Part shown: piece by piece, positions 37,593 through 37,971 of the stretch
How positions within the stretch are numbered: the stretch's first letter is position 1
How the letters are laid out: each line of letters opens with the position of its first letter
Assembly: GCA_011947345.1 (NCBI GenBank)
Contig: JAAVTG010000485.1
Coordinates: 1-37,971 of the forward strand
Reading direction: 5' to 3'
Origin: Phytophthora quininea
Lineage: Eukaryota > Oomycota > Peronosporomycetes > Peronosporales > Peronosporaceae
Length of the DNA: 37,971 nt
Made by a program: the position numbers and the translations under genes
Notes under the pieces: model-generated
The model's database searches: none
What the model was told of the DNA's origin: nothing
Seen by the model: the letters and a program-made list of their open reading frames with translations, nothing else

Positions 37593-37971
37593 CTATGGAT
37601 TAGATAGTTTGGCCAACTGAGCCTCAAGATCTTTCACCTTTGCTATTAATAGTTTGATAGCCGCAGCATTCAGAGAGCTAAGACAGCCATAATCAAGAGT
37701 GAATTGCATTCCTTCAATATCAACTGATGGATCTTCAACAGTCAAGTTTTCATTAGGAAAACAATTAACTAGTTCTTTAGCAACTACCATAGCTTCCTGT
37801 GCGATGAGGCCAAGCTTATAGGTATTCTCCTCACTCTTATATCGGTAGCTTACTGGACGAAGTTGATCAAAGTGATCAAGGGTAATATCGATTGAGTTGA
37901 TATCAGTTTTAAGTCTTCGATCAGATTCGGCATAAACTCCTGTTTTAACAAGAATAGCTGATGAGAAATAG
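37593..37971 (-). CDS. Fibre protein, C-terminal S74 domain only
   Basis: This is the C-terminal 126 codons or so of the fibre gene, truncated by the window end. The catalytic SDRRLK segment and final coiled coil are present and unchanged from 16843-17221. Confidence 0.85.
   Translation of the reverse strand, partial: YFSSAILVKTGVYAESDRRLKTDINSIDITLDHFDQLRPVSYRYKSEENTYKLGLIAQEAMVVAKELVNCFPNENLTVEDPSVDIEGMQFTLDYGCLSSLNAAAIKLLIAKVKDLEAQLAKLSNP

Larger units (their letters stand above)
26476..37971 (+). mobile_element. Second Polinton copy, cut by window end
   Basis: Begins with the left terminus at 26476 and follows the first element gene for gene up to the fibre C-terminus, without the 3.1-kb extra block. 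Differences from the first copy are mostly one-base changes in homopolymers, with a few substitutions (near 26765, 26877 and 32252). The structural block from ATPase onward is missing only because the window stops. Confidence 0.92.

Noticed and set aside
1..37971. A bacteriophage or prophage origin for the capsid, protease and fibre genes
   Set aside because: The chromodomain integrase, oomycete initiator, RXLR and CRN genes, absence of ribosome-binding sites and the 6-bp target duplications all fit a eukaryotic Polinton.

Overview
The window looks like oomycete (Phytophthora-type) nuclear DNA carrying Polinton/Maverick elements, which are self-synthesising, virus-like DNA transposons. The host inference rests on three things: a fragment of an RXLR-dEER secreted effector, a Crinkler (CRN) effector with its LFLAK and HVLVVVP motifs, and a near-perfect oomycete initiator element just upstream of the RXLR start. 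The element inference rests on a protein-primed-type DNA polymerase B, a DD35E integrase with chromodomain, a packaging ATPase, a penton-like minor capsid protein, an adenovirus-type maturation protease and a large capsid protein. Imperfect terminal inverted repeats beginning with AG and exact 6-bp target duplications (GGCGTC) mark its ends.

Layout. Bases 1-1115 are the right end of one element (end of the capsid gene, an ExoX-C-like gene, a small Cys/His protein gene, right TIR). Bases 1116-2618 are host DNA: the 3' half of the RXLR gene, about 0.95 kb of intergenic DNA, then the promoter and 5' half of an RXLR gene. Bases 2619-24971 are one complete element. Bases 24972-26475 are a second near-identical copy of the host segment. 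Bases 26476-37971 are the left part of another element, cut by the window edge inside the fibre gene. Each element therefore sits inside an RXLR gene, and the whole unit (effector gene plus element) is repeated head to tail. The unit is about 20.75 kb once a 3.1-kb internal duplication in the first copy is discounted.

Gene order in the element, left to right: left TIR; CRN kinase-type effector (cargo); small basic protein; PolB (with an embedded HNH-like module); integrase; a small antisense gene; a Cys/His small protein; a long probable virion precursor (possibly including the small ORF before it); two convergent small genes; fibre with S74 auto-chaperone (minus); ATPase; penton; core/pVI-like protein (minus); protease (minus); major capsid; ExoX-C-like protein; Cys/His protein (minus); right TIR. 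PolB and integrase would copy and insert the element. Capsid, penton, ATPase, protease, core protein and fibre together form a virion-making set.

Sequence quality. Many reading frames are broken by one-base homopolymer differences that vary between copies, as expected of long-read consensus error. Other breaks are shared by all copies and may be real decay. Bases about 4880-5745 are a base-by-base blend of two unrelated parts of the locus and are almost certainly a consensus artefact, so the 3.1-kb internal duplication should not be trusted. No rRNA, tRNA or CRISPR array was seen.
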